From Theobroma cacao (lineage: Eukaryota > Streptophyta > Magnoliopsida > Malvales > Malvaceae), in NCBI RefSeq assembly GCF_000208745.1, contig NC_030852.1, forward strand, positions 14,307,894 to 14,371,893: a stretch of 64,000 nt of DNA, written 5' to 3'. The notes under the pieces are model-generated. The model was not told the origin of the DNA and made no database searches. It saw only the letters and a program-made list of their open reading frames with translations. Within the stretch, counting starts at the first letter, position 1; each line of letters opens with the position of its first letter. Below, in pieces: positions 23,931 to 36,772 of the stretch. A program made the translations under genes and the position numbers.

Positions 23931-25555
23931 ATGGCTCTCTAAAAATCCATAGATACTGAAGGACAGTCAACAAACAGACCACCTCTGTTTGATGGCTTTA
24001 ACTATCCTTACTGAAGCACTAGAATGTCAATTTACATTAAAGCTATAGATTATGAAATGCGGGACGTCATAACTAATGGAACCTTTATTCCTTCAACTTT
24101 GAATGTAGTAACCAATGAGTTGATGTCTAAGCCAAGGTCTGAATGGACGAGGCTGAAACTAAGAGAGTCTAAAAAAATTTTAAGGCCATCAATGCATTGC
24201 AGTGTGCCTTAACCCCCACTAAATTCAACAAAGTCTCAAGTTGTACAATAGCTAAACAAGTGTGGGATAAACTTAGAATAATCCATGAAGGGACTTCTCA
24301 AGTCAATGAGTCCAAAATAGCCCTCTTGACACATAACTATGAAATGTTCAAAATGGAGCTTAGTGAAGACATCACCAGCATGCTAGATAGATTCACAAAC
24401 ATCACAAATAAATTGAGTCAACTAGGCAAACCAATACCCGAGCATTAAAAAGTTAAAAGACTTCTTAGAAGCCTACCAAAAAATTGGAAGCCTAAAGTGA
24501 CTGCAATTCGAGAGGCCAAGGACTTAAATGTTATTACCTTAGATGAGATTTGTGGTTCTTTCCTTAATCATGAGCTGGAGCTTAAAGAGGAAGAAGAAGA
24601 AGATAGGAGGGAAGCAAAGGAAAAGAAAAAGAGCATTGCACTTAAAGCCAGCATCCTTGAAGAAGAGCTGTCATGTGATGATGATGAAAAGTTAGCTCTG
24701 GTTGCAAGAAAATTCAGAAAGCTTACGGGCAGAAGAAATCGGAGACTAGCTAGAGGAGGGTTTAGAAAAGATCAAGGTGCTTCATGGAAAATCAGAAACA
24801 AAAATGACTCCAACAAAAAGGAAGAGCTGATCTATTACGAGGTCAAGAAACCTGGCCACTTCAAGTCCGAATGTCCATTGCTGAAAGATGAGACTCCAAA
24901 GCAAAACAAGAAATCCAAGAAAGCAATGGTGGCAACTGCATGGTCAAATAGTGACACATCACGCTCTGAAACTAAAGATGAAAAATCTGAAGAAAGAGCA
25001 AACCTCTGTCTAATGGCACAAGATGATGAAACCGAGGTATCCTCATTCCCTTGTGATATTTCCATTGATGATTTACAAGATGAGTATGACAGCCTTTATG
25101 ATGAATTTGAAAAACTTTTTTCAAAATACAAAACATTAAAGAAAAAGGCTGCGTCTTTTGAAAATGATTTTGAAAAGATGAGACAAGAGTTCAATTCTAT
25201 TTTTGAGCAAAGAAATTTTTTGCAAATTGAGTTAGAACACTCAAAAACAGATTTTGAAGTTTTAAAATTAGAGCTGGATAATAAATTTGAAGCTTTGCAA
25301 AAAACACTTGATGAAAACACAACTCTCAAATGTTCAAAAAGGGAAACATCAAGTACGAACTCATATTTTAGGAAAAATTCCCGTAATGCCTCATCTAGAT
25401 GTTATAGTTGTGGAAAACATGAACATTTGTCATATGACTATTTTAAGAAAAGTAACTTGCAGAAAGTTAGAAAATTTTGGGTTCCAAAAGGATCCTATAT
25501 TGCAACTAACACTCAAGGACCAATTAAAGTATGGGTACCTATAAAGAAAAATTGA
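23931..25555 (+). pseudogene. Sire-b gag remnant
   Basis: The start codon at 23931 opens a copia gag-type region (PPLFDGFNYPY, RMSIYIKAIDYEM), broken by an early stop, a Trp-to-stop change after NYPY, and a frameshift near 24190. The frame then runs through 24197-24448, one stop, and 24497-25555. The last piece (352 aa) holds an acidic/basic region, a knuckle with lost cysteines (YEVKKPGHFKSECP), a coiled coil (about residues 190-275) and a second knuckle CYSCGKHEHLSYDY whose last Cys is Tyr. Gag forms the particle around element RNA. Length and the coiled coil fit Sirevirus gag. It cannot make an intact product. Confidence 0.85.
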
Positions 25556-25599
25556 AAATCTGTTTTGTAGGTTGAGCTGCACTTAAAGGAGACATGTTA

Positions 25600-27230
25600 A
25601 AGAGCTCAACTCAAGAAGAAGCAGCCTTGGTACATGGACAGTGGCTGCTCACGACACATGATAGGAGATGAAATGTTATTTGCTCAACTAGACAAAAAAA
25701 GGGAGGTACCGTATCCTTTGGTGATGACTCAAAAGGTATAATTCATGGGATAGGTACGGTTAGTAAAAACTCCCAAACTCAAATCAATCATGTGTTATTG
25801 GTTAGGGGTTTGAAGCATAATTTATTGAGCATTAGTCAATTATGTGACAAAGGATTTAAAGTATGTTTTGATTCAAATAAGTGTGAAGTAATGGACATAG
25901 GTATAAACAAAGTCTCATTTATAGGAAAGAGATTGAAGAATATGTATGTTGTTTTTCTTGAGGATCTTGAAATAAATAATGAAATATGTCTTGTTGCAAA
26001 TGCTGAAAATGATAGTTGGTTATGGCATAGGAGATTAGGACATGTAAGCATGCATACTATGTCAAAACTAATCAAGAAAAATCTAGTTGTTGGACTGCCG
26101 GACATAAAATTTGAAAGTGACAAAATATGTGATACTTGTCAACTAAGAAAACAAGTTAGAACATTCTTCAAGACTAACAAGATTGTGTCAACATCTAGAC
26201 CTCTTGAATTGTTACATATTGATCTATTTGGTCCAATAAGCATAACTAACTTAGGAGGAAAATCTTATGGCTTTGTAATAGTTGATGACTACTCTAGATA
26301 TACTTGGGTTTATTTTCTTGCTCATAAGAATGATGCTCTATTAGCTTTTATAAGTCATTGTAGGAAAGTAGAGAATGAAAAAGGACTAGCCATGTTAGCA
26401 TAAGGAGTGATCATGGAGGAGAATTTGAAAGTGATGAATTTGAGAAATTTTGCAATGAAAAGGGGTTGGATCACAATTTCTCTGCACCTAGAACACCCTA
26501 GCAAAATGAAGTTGTAGAGAGGAAAAACCAAACCTTAAAAGAAATGGCTAGGACTATGCTATGTGAGAATAACCTAGCAAAATATTTTTAAGCTGAGGCA
26601 GTGAACACAGCAGCTTATATATTTAATAGAGTCTCAATAAGACCCATGATATCTAAGACACCATATGAACTTTACAAGGGTAGGAAACCAAATATTTCTC
26701 ACCTTAGGAGTTTTGGTTGTAAATGTTTTGTACTGAACAATGGAAAACAGCCTTTAGGAAAGTTTGATGCAATAAGTGATGAGGCAATATTTTTAAGATA
26801 TGCATTAAACTCAAAGGCTTATAGGATTTTTAACAAAAGGACTTTAACCGTTGAAGAATCAATCCATGTAGTTTTTGATGAGTCAAATGCTTTACAAAAG
26901 GAAATTCATGTTGATGATGATGATGTAGAAATCCTAGAAAAACAAATGGAAGAAATGAGCTTAGAGAACAATAAGAATAATGAAGAAAGCTCACCTAGAA
27001 GAGAAAATAAAACTCCACCTGTAGAAAATTTGCAAAGAACAGAAAATTAGCATAATGACCTTCCAAGGAGTTAGAGATTTGTAAGAGACCATCCACAAGA
27101 TCAAATCATAGGTGACATTTCTCAAGGAGTTAGAACTAGGGGAGCAACAAGAAAGACTTGTGAGTTTTCAGCTTTCATGGCTCAAATTGAGCCTAAAAAC
27201 TTTGAAAAAGCTAAAAAGAGGAAAGTTGGA
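25600..27230 (+). pseudogene. Sire-b protease and integrase remnant
   Basis: An aspartic protease motif WYMDSGCSRHM (Asp codon at 25637) lies in the gag frame, then the frame changes near 25700. Frame 25792-26403 holds GLKHNLLSISQL, the integrase HHCC zinc region (WHRRLGHVSMHTMSKL, then CDTCQLRKQ) and the first catalytic Asp residues (HIDLFGP, VDDYSRYTW). The catalytic Glu region (NEVVERKN) follows in another frame with in-frame stops near 26500 and 26590. Frame 26601-27050 carries the downstream core (TPYELYKGRKP, LRSFGCKCF). These parts would process Gag-Pol and insert cDNA. Several frameshifts and stops make it non-functional. Confidence 0.88.
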
Positions 27231-30200
27231 TAATGGCCATGCAAGAGGAACTTAACCAATTCAAAAGAAATCGTGTATGGTCACTAGTACCTAGACCTTC
27301 AAATCACCCTATTGTTGGCACAAAATGGGTGTTTAGAAACAAGGTAGATAAGCAAGGAAATGTAGTTAGAAATAAAGCTAGGTTAGTAGCCCGAGGATAC
27401 AACCAAGAGGAAGGAATAGACTATGATGAAACCTTTGCACCGGTTGCTAGAATTGAAGCCATAAGGTTGTTGTTAGCTTTTGCATGCTTCATGAATTTCA
27501 AATTGTACCAAATGGATGTAAAAAGTGCATTTTTAAATGGATTCATTCAAGAGGAAGTGTATGTTGAACAACCACCAAGTTTTAAAGATTTTGAAAAACT
27601 TGATCATGTTTTCAAACTTCATAAAGCCTTGTCTGGATTGAAACAAGCTCCTAGAGCTTGGTATGAGAGGCTTTCAAAATTTCTAATTGAAAAAGGTTAT
27701 GTTAGAGGTAGCATTGATACTACATTGTTCATTAAAAGATACTTAAATGATTTAATTGTTGTACAAATATATGTTGATGACATTGTATTTGGTGCAATTA
27801 ATGAGGCTTTATGCAAGAACTTTGCTAAAGAAATGCAGGGTGAATTTGAGATGAGCATGATGGGAGAGTTAAAGTACTTTCTTGGTCTTCAAATTAAGCA
27901 AAGTGAGGAAGGAATCTTCATCAATCAAGAAAGATACACTCAAGATATGCTCAAAAAGTTTGATATGCTGAAGATGAAACCAATCTCCACACCAATGAGT
28001 CCATCCACTAGACTTGATCTAGATGAAAAAGGAAAGAATGTAGATCAAAAGCTCTATAGAGGTATGATCGGTTCACTACTCTACTTAACAGCAAGCAGAC
28101 CAGATATTCAGTTTAGTGTGTGTTTGTGTGCTAGATTTTAGTCACAGACTAAAAAATCACACTTAACAGCTGTTAAGAGAATTTTTAGATACCTCTTAGA
28201 AACTCAAACTTTAGGCATATGGTATTCTAGATAATCAATCCTTAGCTTAGTTGGATATTGGGATGCTGATTTTGCTGGCAAGAAAACTGATAGGAAAAGC
28301 ACTAGTGGATCCTACCAATTTCTAGGTAGTATGCTTGTGTCATGGTCCAGCAAAAAGCAAAATTCAGTGGCTTTATTTACAGCAGAGGCAGAGTATGTAT
28401 CACTAGGAAGCTACTATGCCCAAATATTATGGATTAAACAACAACTAAAGGACTATGTGTCATGACCCGAAACTCCCATCGGGCCCATGACAACCGTCGC
28501 GTCGTCCCGATAGGCACTCATTACCCGGAATGTCGATCGAAACCCCGCAAGGCTTAGCATCAGCTTTCATATCTCTCCGGTGAGCAACAGTTATTAAATC
28601 TCGCATTTCAAGAAATTGTAAGTCGTTTCCAAGTCAAAACAATATAATATTATTTTTTGGCTCACAATGGCATTTTCGTCATTTTTTTTCAAAAATACCG
28701 AAACTCGCCAAAAACATGGTGTGTGGGTGAAAAACACATGTTTCATAATTAAAAGTAAATTTAGATGTCTAAAATAATTATTTGAAATGAAATTATAATT
28801 GTTTGAATAAAATAATAATATTCAATAAAATATTTTATTTTCTAAAAAAAATAATATTTATAGAGAAATTTGTAATTAATTTCTGTAGTGTAAAAGCTAA
28901 ATATATTCATACATACTTTAAAGCATATAACTGAAGTATAAAATTACTTTTACAGTGACACGTGGGCCTCCAACCAAACCAATAAGGTGCAAGTCTGTGA
29001 ACTTACAATTTTGTCAATGCAAGGCTAACTAAAGTCCTTGATGCAATCGGCTATCTACCGGCTATCCCGAGCCTGAAATGTGGAGAATTGAGGGTGGTGA
29101 GATTATAAAATCCCAGTAAGTAAACAGATACCATCTAAACCATCTAAAGTCGAGTGAATGGAGACAAGTAAGATATTCCATTCCAGTATGTTTTTCATAA
29201 CATCAATAATCAATTTACTCAAATAATCAACTTGGCTTATGTATTTCTTATAACTTTGCTCCTGCCAAAATCATTCCCGGGGATGCCTTGGCCTAGGCAT
29301 CTGATTGAGACCGCCAAGGCTGTTCAGTGTAATACACACATGAACATATTTTTACATTTGAAAATCTAGCCATGCCTTGGCGTTGGCTAAGTCTCACTCT
29401 CACGTGGTGGTCCACGTGAAGTGCACTCAAATCTTTACCTCCAGAGACACCCTCCACATGGCTCTCCGATCGAGGTAAGGTATATCAGATTCTGTGCCTC
29501 CTCTCTTAGGCTGGTCCACAGAACCTCCACTGCAGGAATTATGGATTATTTTATCTACCACCTGATTTATAAAATCTTTATCTACATGACATGGTAATTT
29601 ATCGCAACCTAGCCTCTCAAGGTTGAATACACAGTACAAATAATTCTAACATCAAAAATCAGTTTAGCCATTCATGCTCATATATTGTCATAAGCCATTC
29701 AATTTAAAACCATAAATTTACAACACATCGAGTGGTCTCCAATTACTCTATTTTCAAAACCATAATTCAATTTCAAGACAATTTATAAAATCATTTTATT
29801 TAAACACATTTTACTTATAAAACATAAAAAATTTACCATTTAACTCATTTTTCATAAAATCACAAAATCGGATAAAAACCACTCTAGATAATTAAGATGA
29901 TAGTAAGGTTACTCATAGTATCAAGCGTAGAAATACTCCTGGTCCCGGTCTTTGGTGTAATCTCTTTATCCTTATCAAATAGCTCACCACCTATACATCA
30001 CACATGACACAAAATTCAATAATTTGTGTCAATTTGTCATAAACTATTTCGGGCCCTCTAAATCTAAATGAATGCATGGAATGCTCGATCAACCGCTTAA
30101 ACACGATTTTGACCTAATTCGGCCTATCACCCGATTAAATTACTAACGTGTCCAATTTAATCCCAAATTATCCATTTCTTTTCTAATACCTCAATTCACC

Positions 30201-30600
30201 AAACATTACTTAAATAACACCAATTTCAGCATCAAAACCCTCCCATTTCTTCATGGAAAAATTCGGCCATTATAGTGCACTAACACCATGATTTTTCTTA
30301 CTTAATTTTCTCACCATTATTCATCATTTTCTAAGCCATTTCTCTTGAAATAATAACAATCCATCACCCACACACATCAAGGAAGATTCAGCCAATGAAG
30401 ATTCATGGGGAAAATGGATTCTTTTCTTGTTGTTTTGCTTCTAAATATGCTAAACTAACCTTAATCACTAACATAACTTAAAATCAAACAATTCCAACAT
30501 CATTTCTCTCACCATACCCATTCGGCCTACCACTTATTCACTATGAAATCATGCTTCTCAACCATAGAAATAAGAAAATAAAGCATGGGTATTGTAAATA

Positions 30601-30601
30601 N
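30601..30601. other. Single ambiguous base at array edge
   Basis: The only N in the window. It lies exactly at the left boundary of the 531-bp array, so the array edge is probably an assembly join or an unresolved base, and the copy number should be treated with caution. Confidence 0.95.
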
Positions 30602-33505
30602 TATTGATCAATATTAACCAAATGGGGCAAAAATCGTTTTATAAAAATTTCTGTTTAGTCTTCTAGTGGTAAAATTATCATTTTGCCCTTGTGCTCCAAA
30701 AATACCGAGAATCACAATTTTTCACTACTAAACATCATTTTATACTCCAATAATCATAATTATATTTCATATAATTATTCTTGGTCAAATGTGATCAAAT
30801 CTTCGCTAAAAATCTTCGCTAAAAATCTCCATTTTATCATCAAATGGTAAAATGACCGTTTTGATTATAATAAAATAATCAAGCATGCCACGTGTCACAT
30901 GCTATTGCCCCAATAATTTTTAACTTTTTGACTTTTTCTTCTTAATTTTCCACCACAAATATTCTAGTATTTATCCAATCCTACCACAATTAAAATCCCT
31001 TGGTCTTAACAAGTGCTGGGGCGAAAAATTTACCAATTTGCCCTCGGAACAAAAAAATTACGATTTTACCCCTATACTTCGAAATGTACCGAAATCACAT
31101 TATTTATACTTTTCAACCTCAAATAACACTAATATTGATCAATATTAACCAAATGGGGCAAAAATCGTTTTATAAAAATTTCTGTTTAGTCTTCTAGTGG
31201 TAAAATTATCATTTTGCCCTTGTGCTCCAAAAATACCGAGAATCACAATTTTTCACTACTAAACATCATTTTATACTCCAATAATCATAATTATATTTCA
31301 TATAATTATTCTTGGTCAAATGTGATCAAATCTTCGCTAAAAATCTTCGCTAAAAATCTCCATTTTATCATCAAATGGTAAAATGACCGTTTTGATTATA
31401 ATAAAATAATCAAGCATGCCACGTGTCACATGCTATTGCCCCAATAATTTTTAACTTTTTGACTTTTTCTTCTTAATTTTCCACCACAAATATTCTAGTA
31501 TTTATCCAATCCTACCACAATTAAAATCCCTTGGTCTTAACAAGTGCTGGGGCGAAAAATTTACCAATTTGCCCTCGGAACAAAAAAATTACGATTTTAC
31601 CCCTATACTTCGAAATGTACCGAAATCACATTATTTATACTTTTCAACCTCAAATAACACTAATATTGATCAATATTAACCAAATGGGGCAAAAATCGTT
31701 TTATAAAAATTTCTGTTTAGTCTTCTAGTGGTAAAATTATCATTTTGCCCTTGTGCTCCAAAAATACCGAGAATCACAATTTTTCACTACTAAACATCAT
31801 TTTATACTCCAATAATCATAATTATATTTCATATAATTATTCTTGGTCAAATGTGATCAAATCTTCGCTAAAAATCTTCGCTAAAAATCTCCATTTTATC
31901 ATCAAATGGTAAAATGACCGTTTTGATTATAATAAAATAATCAAGCATGCCACGTGTCACATGCTATTGCCCCAATAATTTTTAACTTTTTGACTTTTTC
32001 TTCTTAATTTTCCACCACAAATATTCTAGTATTTATCCAATCCTACCACAATTAAAATCCCTTGGTCTTAACAAGTGCTGGGGCGAAAAATTTACCAATT
32101 TGCCCTCGGAACAAAAAAATTACGATTTTACCCCTATACTTCGAAATGTACCGAAATCACATTATTTATACTTTTCAACCTCAAATAACACTAATATTGA
32201 TCAATATTAACCAAATGGGGCAAAAATCGTTTTATAAAAATTTCTGTTTAGTCTTCTAGTGGTAAAATTATCATTTTGCCCTTGTGCTCCAAAAATACCG
32301 AGAATCACAATTTTTCACTACTAAACATCATTTTATACTCCAATAATCATAATTATATTTCATATAATTATTCTTGGTCAAATGTGATCAAATCTTCGCT
32401 AAAAATCTTCGCTAAAAATCTCCATTTTATCATCAAATGGTAAAATGACCGTTTTGATTATAATAAAATAATCAAGCATGCCACGTGTCACATGCTATTG
32501 CCCCAATAATTTTTAACTTTTTGACTTTTTCTTCTTAATTTTCCACCACAAATATTCTAGTATTTATCCAATCCTACCACAATTAAAATCCCTTGGTCTT
32601 AACAAGTGCTGGGGCGAAAAATTTACCAATTTGCCCTCGGAACAAAAAAATTACGATTTTACCCCTATACTTCGAAATGTACCGAAATCACATTATTTAT
32701 ACTTTTCAACCTCAAATAACACTAATATTGATCAATATTAACCAAATGGGGCAAAAATCGTTTTATAAAAATTTCTGTTTAGTCTTCTAGTGGTAAAATT
32801 ATCATTTTGCCCTTGTGCTCCAAAAATACCGAGAATCACAATTTTTCACTACTAAACATCATTTTATACTCCAATAATCATAATTATATTTCATATAATT
32901 ATTCTTGGTCAAATGTGATCAAATCTTCGCTAAAAATCTTCGCTAAAAATCTCCATTTTATCATCAAATGGTAAAATGACCGTTTTGATTATAATAAAAT
33001 AATCAAGCATGCCACGTGTCACATGCTATTGCCCCAATTTTTTTTAACTTTTTGACTTTTTCTTCTTAATTTTCCACCACAAATATTCTAGTATTTATCG
33101 AATCCTACCACAATTAAAATCCCTTGGTCTTAACAAGTGCTGGGGCGAAAAATTTACCAATTTGCCCTCGGAACAAAAAAATTACGATTTTACCCCTATA
33201 CTTCGAAATGTACCGAAATCACATTATTTATACTTTTCAACCTCAAATAACACTAATATTGATCAATATTAACCAAATGGGGCAAAAATCGTTTTATAAA
33301 AATTTCTGTTTAGTCTTCTAGTGGTAAAATTATCATTTTGCCCTTGTGCTCCAAAAATACCGAGAATCACAATTTTTCACTACTAAACATCATTTTATAC
33401 TCCAATAATCATAATTATATTTCATATAATTATTCTTGGTCAAATGTGATCAAATCTTCGCTAAAAATCTCCATTTTATCATCAAATGGTAAAATGACCG
33501 TTTTG
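30602..33505. repeat. 531-bp tandem array, 5 full units plus partial
   Basis: Units start at 30602, 31133, 31664, 32195, 32726 and a partial one at 33257. The first four are almost base-identical. The fifth differs at a few bases (near 33039 and 33100). The partial unit lacks 13 bp of a short internal duplication ('cttcgctaaaaat'). Each full unit has a CACGTG G-box in 'gccacgtgtcac' (30889, 31420, 31951, 32482, 33013) and several 'ggtaaaatg...cattttgcc' hairpin-like motifs. The region corresponds to the upstream (U3) half of F-c near 58000-58280. Confidence 0.93.
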
Positions 33506-34782
33506 TCCCTAATCGGTCAATTTTCTTGATAGACTCCAAACTGGACTTTGAACTCTGAATCACTATTCTAAGCCATTCTGTGGGTTTTAGAATTTTCAAA
33601 TTTCTCTTAGAATTTCTATTTGAACTAGTTCAAGACTCGATTTAACTTAGTTATACCACTCGGTACAATACCGTCTTTTAATCGAGCTTGACAAGGCCTC
33701 ACACACACATTTTCTCATATTTATCCATTTCTATGATGAATAAAATCCCTTTGTCTTGACAAGTGTCGGGGGTGAAAATTTACCGATTTGCCCCCGGGAT
33801 GATAAAATTACCATTTTACCCCTAGATAGTGAAAATTTCGGTTTAACTCTGAATTAATCTTCAAACTCCGAATCACCATTTTAAGTCATTCCTGAACTGT
33901 AAAATTTTGAATTTCACCTTAAAATCCCTATTTAACCTAGTTCAAGGCTTAAATTAACTTTATTGTACATCAAGGTACAATACCTACTTTCTCGTCGATT
34001 TTTCAGGGCTTTCTTAGTATGTAAATATGCTATCCATCACATGTATGTCATGACAAGTATTTTATAAGGTCGGGCTTTACACTATGGGCTATTAATGCAT
34101 AATATACCAATATACTGTGATAATAAAAATGCAATTAATATTTCAAAAAATCCTGTGCAGCATTCTAGGACTAAGCACATTGAGATTAGGCACCATTTTG
34201 TTAGAGACCATGTAGTGAAATGTGATATTAAGATTGAATTTGTGAATACTTTGCATCAATTTACAGATATTTTTACCAAACCTCTAAATGAAGATAGATT
34301 TTGTGAAATTAAAAGGAATTTAGGAATGATTAGTCTACAGGAGTTGTGAGAAAATTTTTGGTTCACGTACATAAAACAGAATGCATTTAGTTGACTAAGG
34401 TGAATCTTAGTCGACTAAGAGTGTTCTGTTAGCATTAAATAGTAAAACTCAGTCAATAAAATGAAGAAGGAATAAAATAATGAAAAGAATGTGTTTACTA
34501 GGTGATAAAGAAAGGAGAAAAACTACCTAAGTGAATAACCAAAATTTAGAGGGAATTTTTGAAATTTTAAGCAAATGATATGAGGCAATATTTAAGGGGG
34601 AGGTGGACAGTTTTCTAAGAAGAAATAAAACTGCTGACAATTTCTCTCTCCCCTGAAAATTGATCATCTGAAAACTGAAGCCCATTTCCTCTACATTTTC
34701 TCCTCTAAAATCAACTCTCATATAACTGAAACCTTTGCCACTTAGAATTTCAAAACCCCTATCAGAAATCTCTCAAATCGAA

Positions 34783-36743
34783 ATGGCAAAAACCTCTCAA
34801 AGCAAAGAAAATATTGAAAAGAAGAAAGGAAAAGGCCACTGGAAGAAAGGTCAGAAGCATAAATGCAAAAAAAGAAATAGAAAATTGGGTCTGCTTCAAT
34901 GATTGAGAAATCTAGGAAATCACATAAAGAAAAGAAGCAGAAATCAAAGAAAAAGAAGGACAATGATACAACGCCCAAGAAAGGTACTACTTCTTCATCT
35001 AAATTCAGAAATAAAATATGTGAAGAGAGGTTTAGGAAAATAGAGAATGCTTCTATCACTTACGAGAAATACATTGACTGGGAAAGTTTTAGTGAAAATC
35101 TAGAAATTTAGACTAGTCTATCAAATTATTTTGATGAATTGAAACTGAAGGAGTATAGCACATTTAAGAATAGATCCTACAGTGCCAGCCTGGTGAAAGA
35201 ATTGTATGCTAGTATAGCATTAGGAGAGGAAGAACTAGATGATTCTGATGACTACATTGAAAATGGACTAAATGTATTTTTGAATGGTAAAGAATTTGTG
35301 GTTACTGCTAATGATCTTGGTAATTTGCTGAAAGTTGAATGTGAGGAGGGAGAGTTCGAATTCCCAGAGAAATATGACCCATCCTCTTTATGGGAAATCA
35401 TTACTGGGAGAAAAGAGAAGTACTCATCAAAGAGCAATGCTAGTTTGATAACTAGTCCCCAAATAAGAATTTTGCACTACTTTGTTGCAGCAAATATCCA
35501 TGGCAGAAGGGGGAGTTAAAGCTACATCAGCCTTCAGGATCTTTGGCTGATGGAACATGCTTTTAATGGGGTTGCTCTAAACCTAGGTAGATTCATGATT
35601 GAAAAGATGAACGGAGCATGCAAGCTTGAGAAAAATAATCTGCCTTGTGGAAATGCTATCACACCTTTGTGCAAGAAAAGAGAGTCTGGGCCAAAAGATA
35701 TGAACTGGACATGGTAAATACCAGAGACCAAGCCATTTACTTTGGTAGTTTGTCCAAAATGGGGTACAAACTTGATGGAGAAAGATTCATTAAAACCCCC
35801 AAGGCTGGTCCAGGAAAAGAATCCACCCTACCTGCTCAACTAGAGGGAGTACCATCCCAATTCTCGAATGAGGTAATCTTCAATCTCCTTATGAGAATTG
35901 ATGGAAAGCTCACAGACCAAGGATCTAGAATGCAAAAAATTGAAGAGGAAATTGCTGAACTGGAAAATGAATTGAAAGGAAGAAGAAAAATGTCATCAGA
36001 ACCTGCTGTTGCAGATACCTCTGAACACCGAGTATTGCACCAACACAGCAAGGTGTTGAGGGTTCAGCTTTGCAAGCAGAAGGATTTGCTTCTCATGGAG
36101 CAAGTTATGGTGTCCAAGCTGAAGGCTTCACTTGCAAAACTGCTAGCCCTGTCTTGCAGATAGAAGACTCTCACCCTGGTGTTGATCAACTAGCTAAGGC
36201 CCCCTCACCTGAACACCAAAGCAAAGATAAATCAGAACAAATAACAGAAGTGCTAGGTTCACCGAATGAAAATGCTCTTTCAGAACCTGAGAAATAGCAA
36301 CCCTCCCCTTCAAATTCAGAAAAGGTATCCATTATGGATGTCTTCCACCAAATGGTTAAGGAAAAACAGGCTGAAAAGGAAGCTGCCAAGGTAGAAACTC
36401 AACAAGATACATCTGCACCAGCCCCTAGAGTGAAAGCAAAATCTGGAAAAGGGAAAGAAAAAGTCACTACAGCCCCACAAACAAAGACAAAACCACCTAC
36501 CAAAGGGAAGAAAAAATGGCAACAAAAACATCATTCCTCAAAAGAAAGAAGTCTTCTAGATTGGCAAAAAAGTCCAAGCCAGCAACAGCTTCTTCTCCAC
36601 AATAACCACTTGAAGTGTCTGACACACCCTTACTTGATCCCCTTACCTAAGAATTACCTCCAAAATCCTCTCCTCAACCTCTCAATGTCAAGTACTACAT
36701 TGATGATGAGTCATTTCCCTCATCCTCCTCAAAAGCTGATTAG
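34783..36743 (+). pseudogene. Sire-b additional ORF after RNase H
   Basis: Starts MAKTSQSKENIEKKKGKG, a Lys-rich N terminus, then shifts frame at 34899. Frame 35139-35519 (YSASLVKELYASIALGEE, FVVTANDLGNLLKV, ILHYFVAANIHGR) continues past a stop (SYISLQDLWLMEHAFNG), then shifts again at about 35645 (LDMVNTRDQAIYFGSL, then a coiled coil MQKIEEEIAELENELKG). The C-terminal part is Lys/Pro/Ser-rich. The middle resembles the domain annotated in plant proteins as 'putative plant transposon protein'. Position between RNase H and the polypurine tract matches the extra (env-like) ORF of some Sireviruses. No clear signal peptide or transmembrane segment is seen, so an envelope role is not supported. Frameshifts and stops inactivate it. 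Confidence 0.65.
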
Positions 36744-36756
36744 GAATTAATGATGA

Positions 36757-36772
36757 CAAAAAGGGGGAAAAG
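36757..36772 (+). other. Polypurine tract of Sire-b
   Basis: CAAAAAGGGGGAAAAG follows the end of the extra ORF. The equivalent in Sire-c (57212-57230) lies some 430 bp before its 3' LTR, and a second tract abuts that LTR. Multiple tracts are a known Sirevirus trait. Confidence 0.7.

Larger units (their letters stand above)
28458..34081 (-). mobile_element. LTR-F copy F-b with amplified core
   Basis: A 5624-bp unit from TGTCATGACCCG to GGGCTTTACA, flanked by the perfect duplication CTATG (28453-28457 and 34082-34086). Both ends are the reverse complement of F-c (57687-60635), which has 2949 bp. Most of the extra length is a 531-bp tandem array (30602-33505). Minus-strand sense follows from the promoter layout of F-c. 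No PBS, polypurine tract or protein gene is seen, so it is read as a solo LTR inserted in Sire-b. Repeated 65-codon frames are by-products of the array. Confidence 0.88.
27233..34348 (+). pseudogene. Sire-b RT and RNase H, split by F-b
   Basis: An open 302-codon stretch (27233-28141) carries the copia reverse transcriptase: [43 protein letters not shown] and the catalytic YVDD at 27770-27781. It ends at a nonsense codon (28139-28141) after SVCLCARF. RNase H follows with another stop (KSTSGSYQFLGS, SKKQNSVAL) up to 28457. F-b interrupts it for 5624 bp. It resumes at 34087 (IPIYCDNKNAINISKNP, HIEIRHHFVRD, DIFTKPLNE) and stops at 34348. The flanks of the insert (CTATG) join into a continuous RNase H frame. 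The RT block is the best preserved of the element. Confidence 0.9.
22794..36772 (+). mobile_element. Sire-b, Sirevirus-type Ty1/copia element
   Basis: Order: 5' LTR (22794-23872), PBS, gag, protease, integrase, reverse transcriptase, RNase H, an additional ORF, and a polypurine tract (36757-36772). Integrase before RT is the Ty1/copia order. The long gag with two zinc knuckles and a coiled-coil region, the initiator-Met PBS, repeated polypurine tracts and an extra ORF after RNase H point to the Sirevirus lineage. Every ORF is broken. The RNase H region is split by F-b. No 3' LTR is found downstream before the gene island, so the 3' end was lost. Confidence 0.88.

Noticed and set aside
31000..33321. 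Five identical 65-codon frames at 531-bp spacing
   Set aside because: They arise only because the 531-bp unit is repeated; the frame has no domain, no Kozak-like context and lies inside a non-coding LTR.
28458..34081. F-b as a complete retrotransposon with its own genes
   Set aside because: Although 5.6 kb long, the extra length is the 531-bp array; no PBS, polypurine tract or pol motif is present.
34742..35059. Phe-rich minus-strand frame
   Set aside because: Antisense of the Lys-rich start of the extra ORF; AAA/AAG codons read as Phe/Leu.
36334..36750. 138-codon frame as a separate gene
   Set aside because: It is the tail of the broken Sire-b extra ORF; the end matches the equivalent in Sire-c in another frame.
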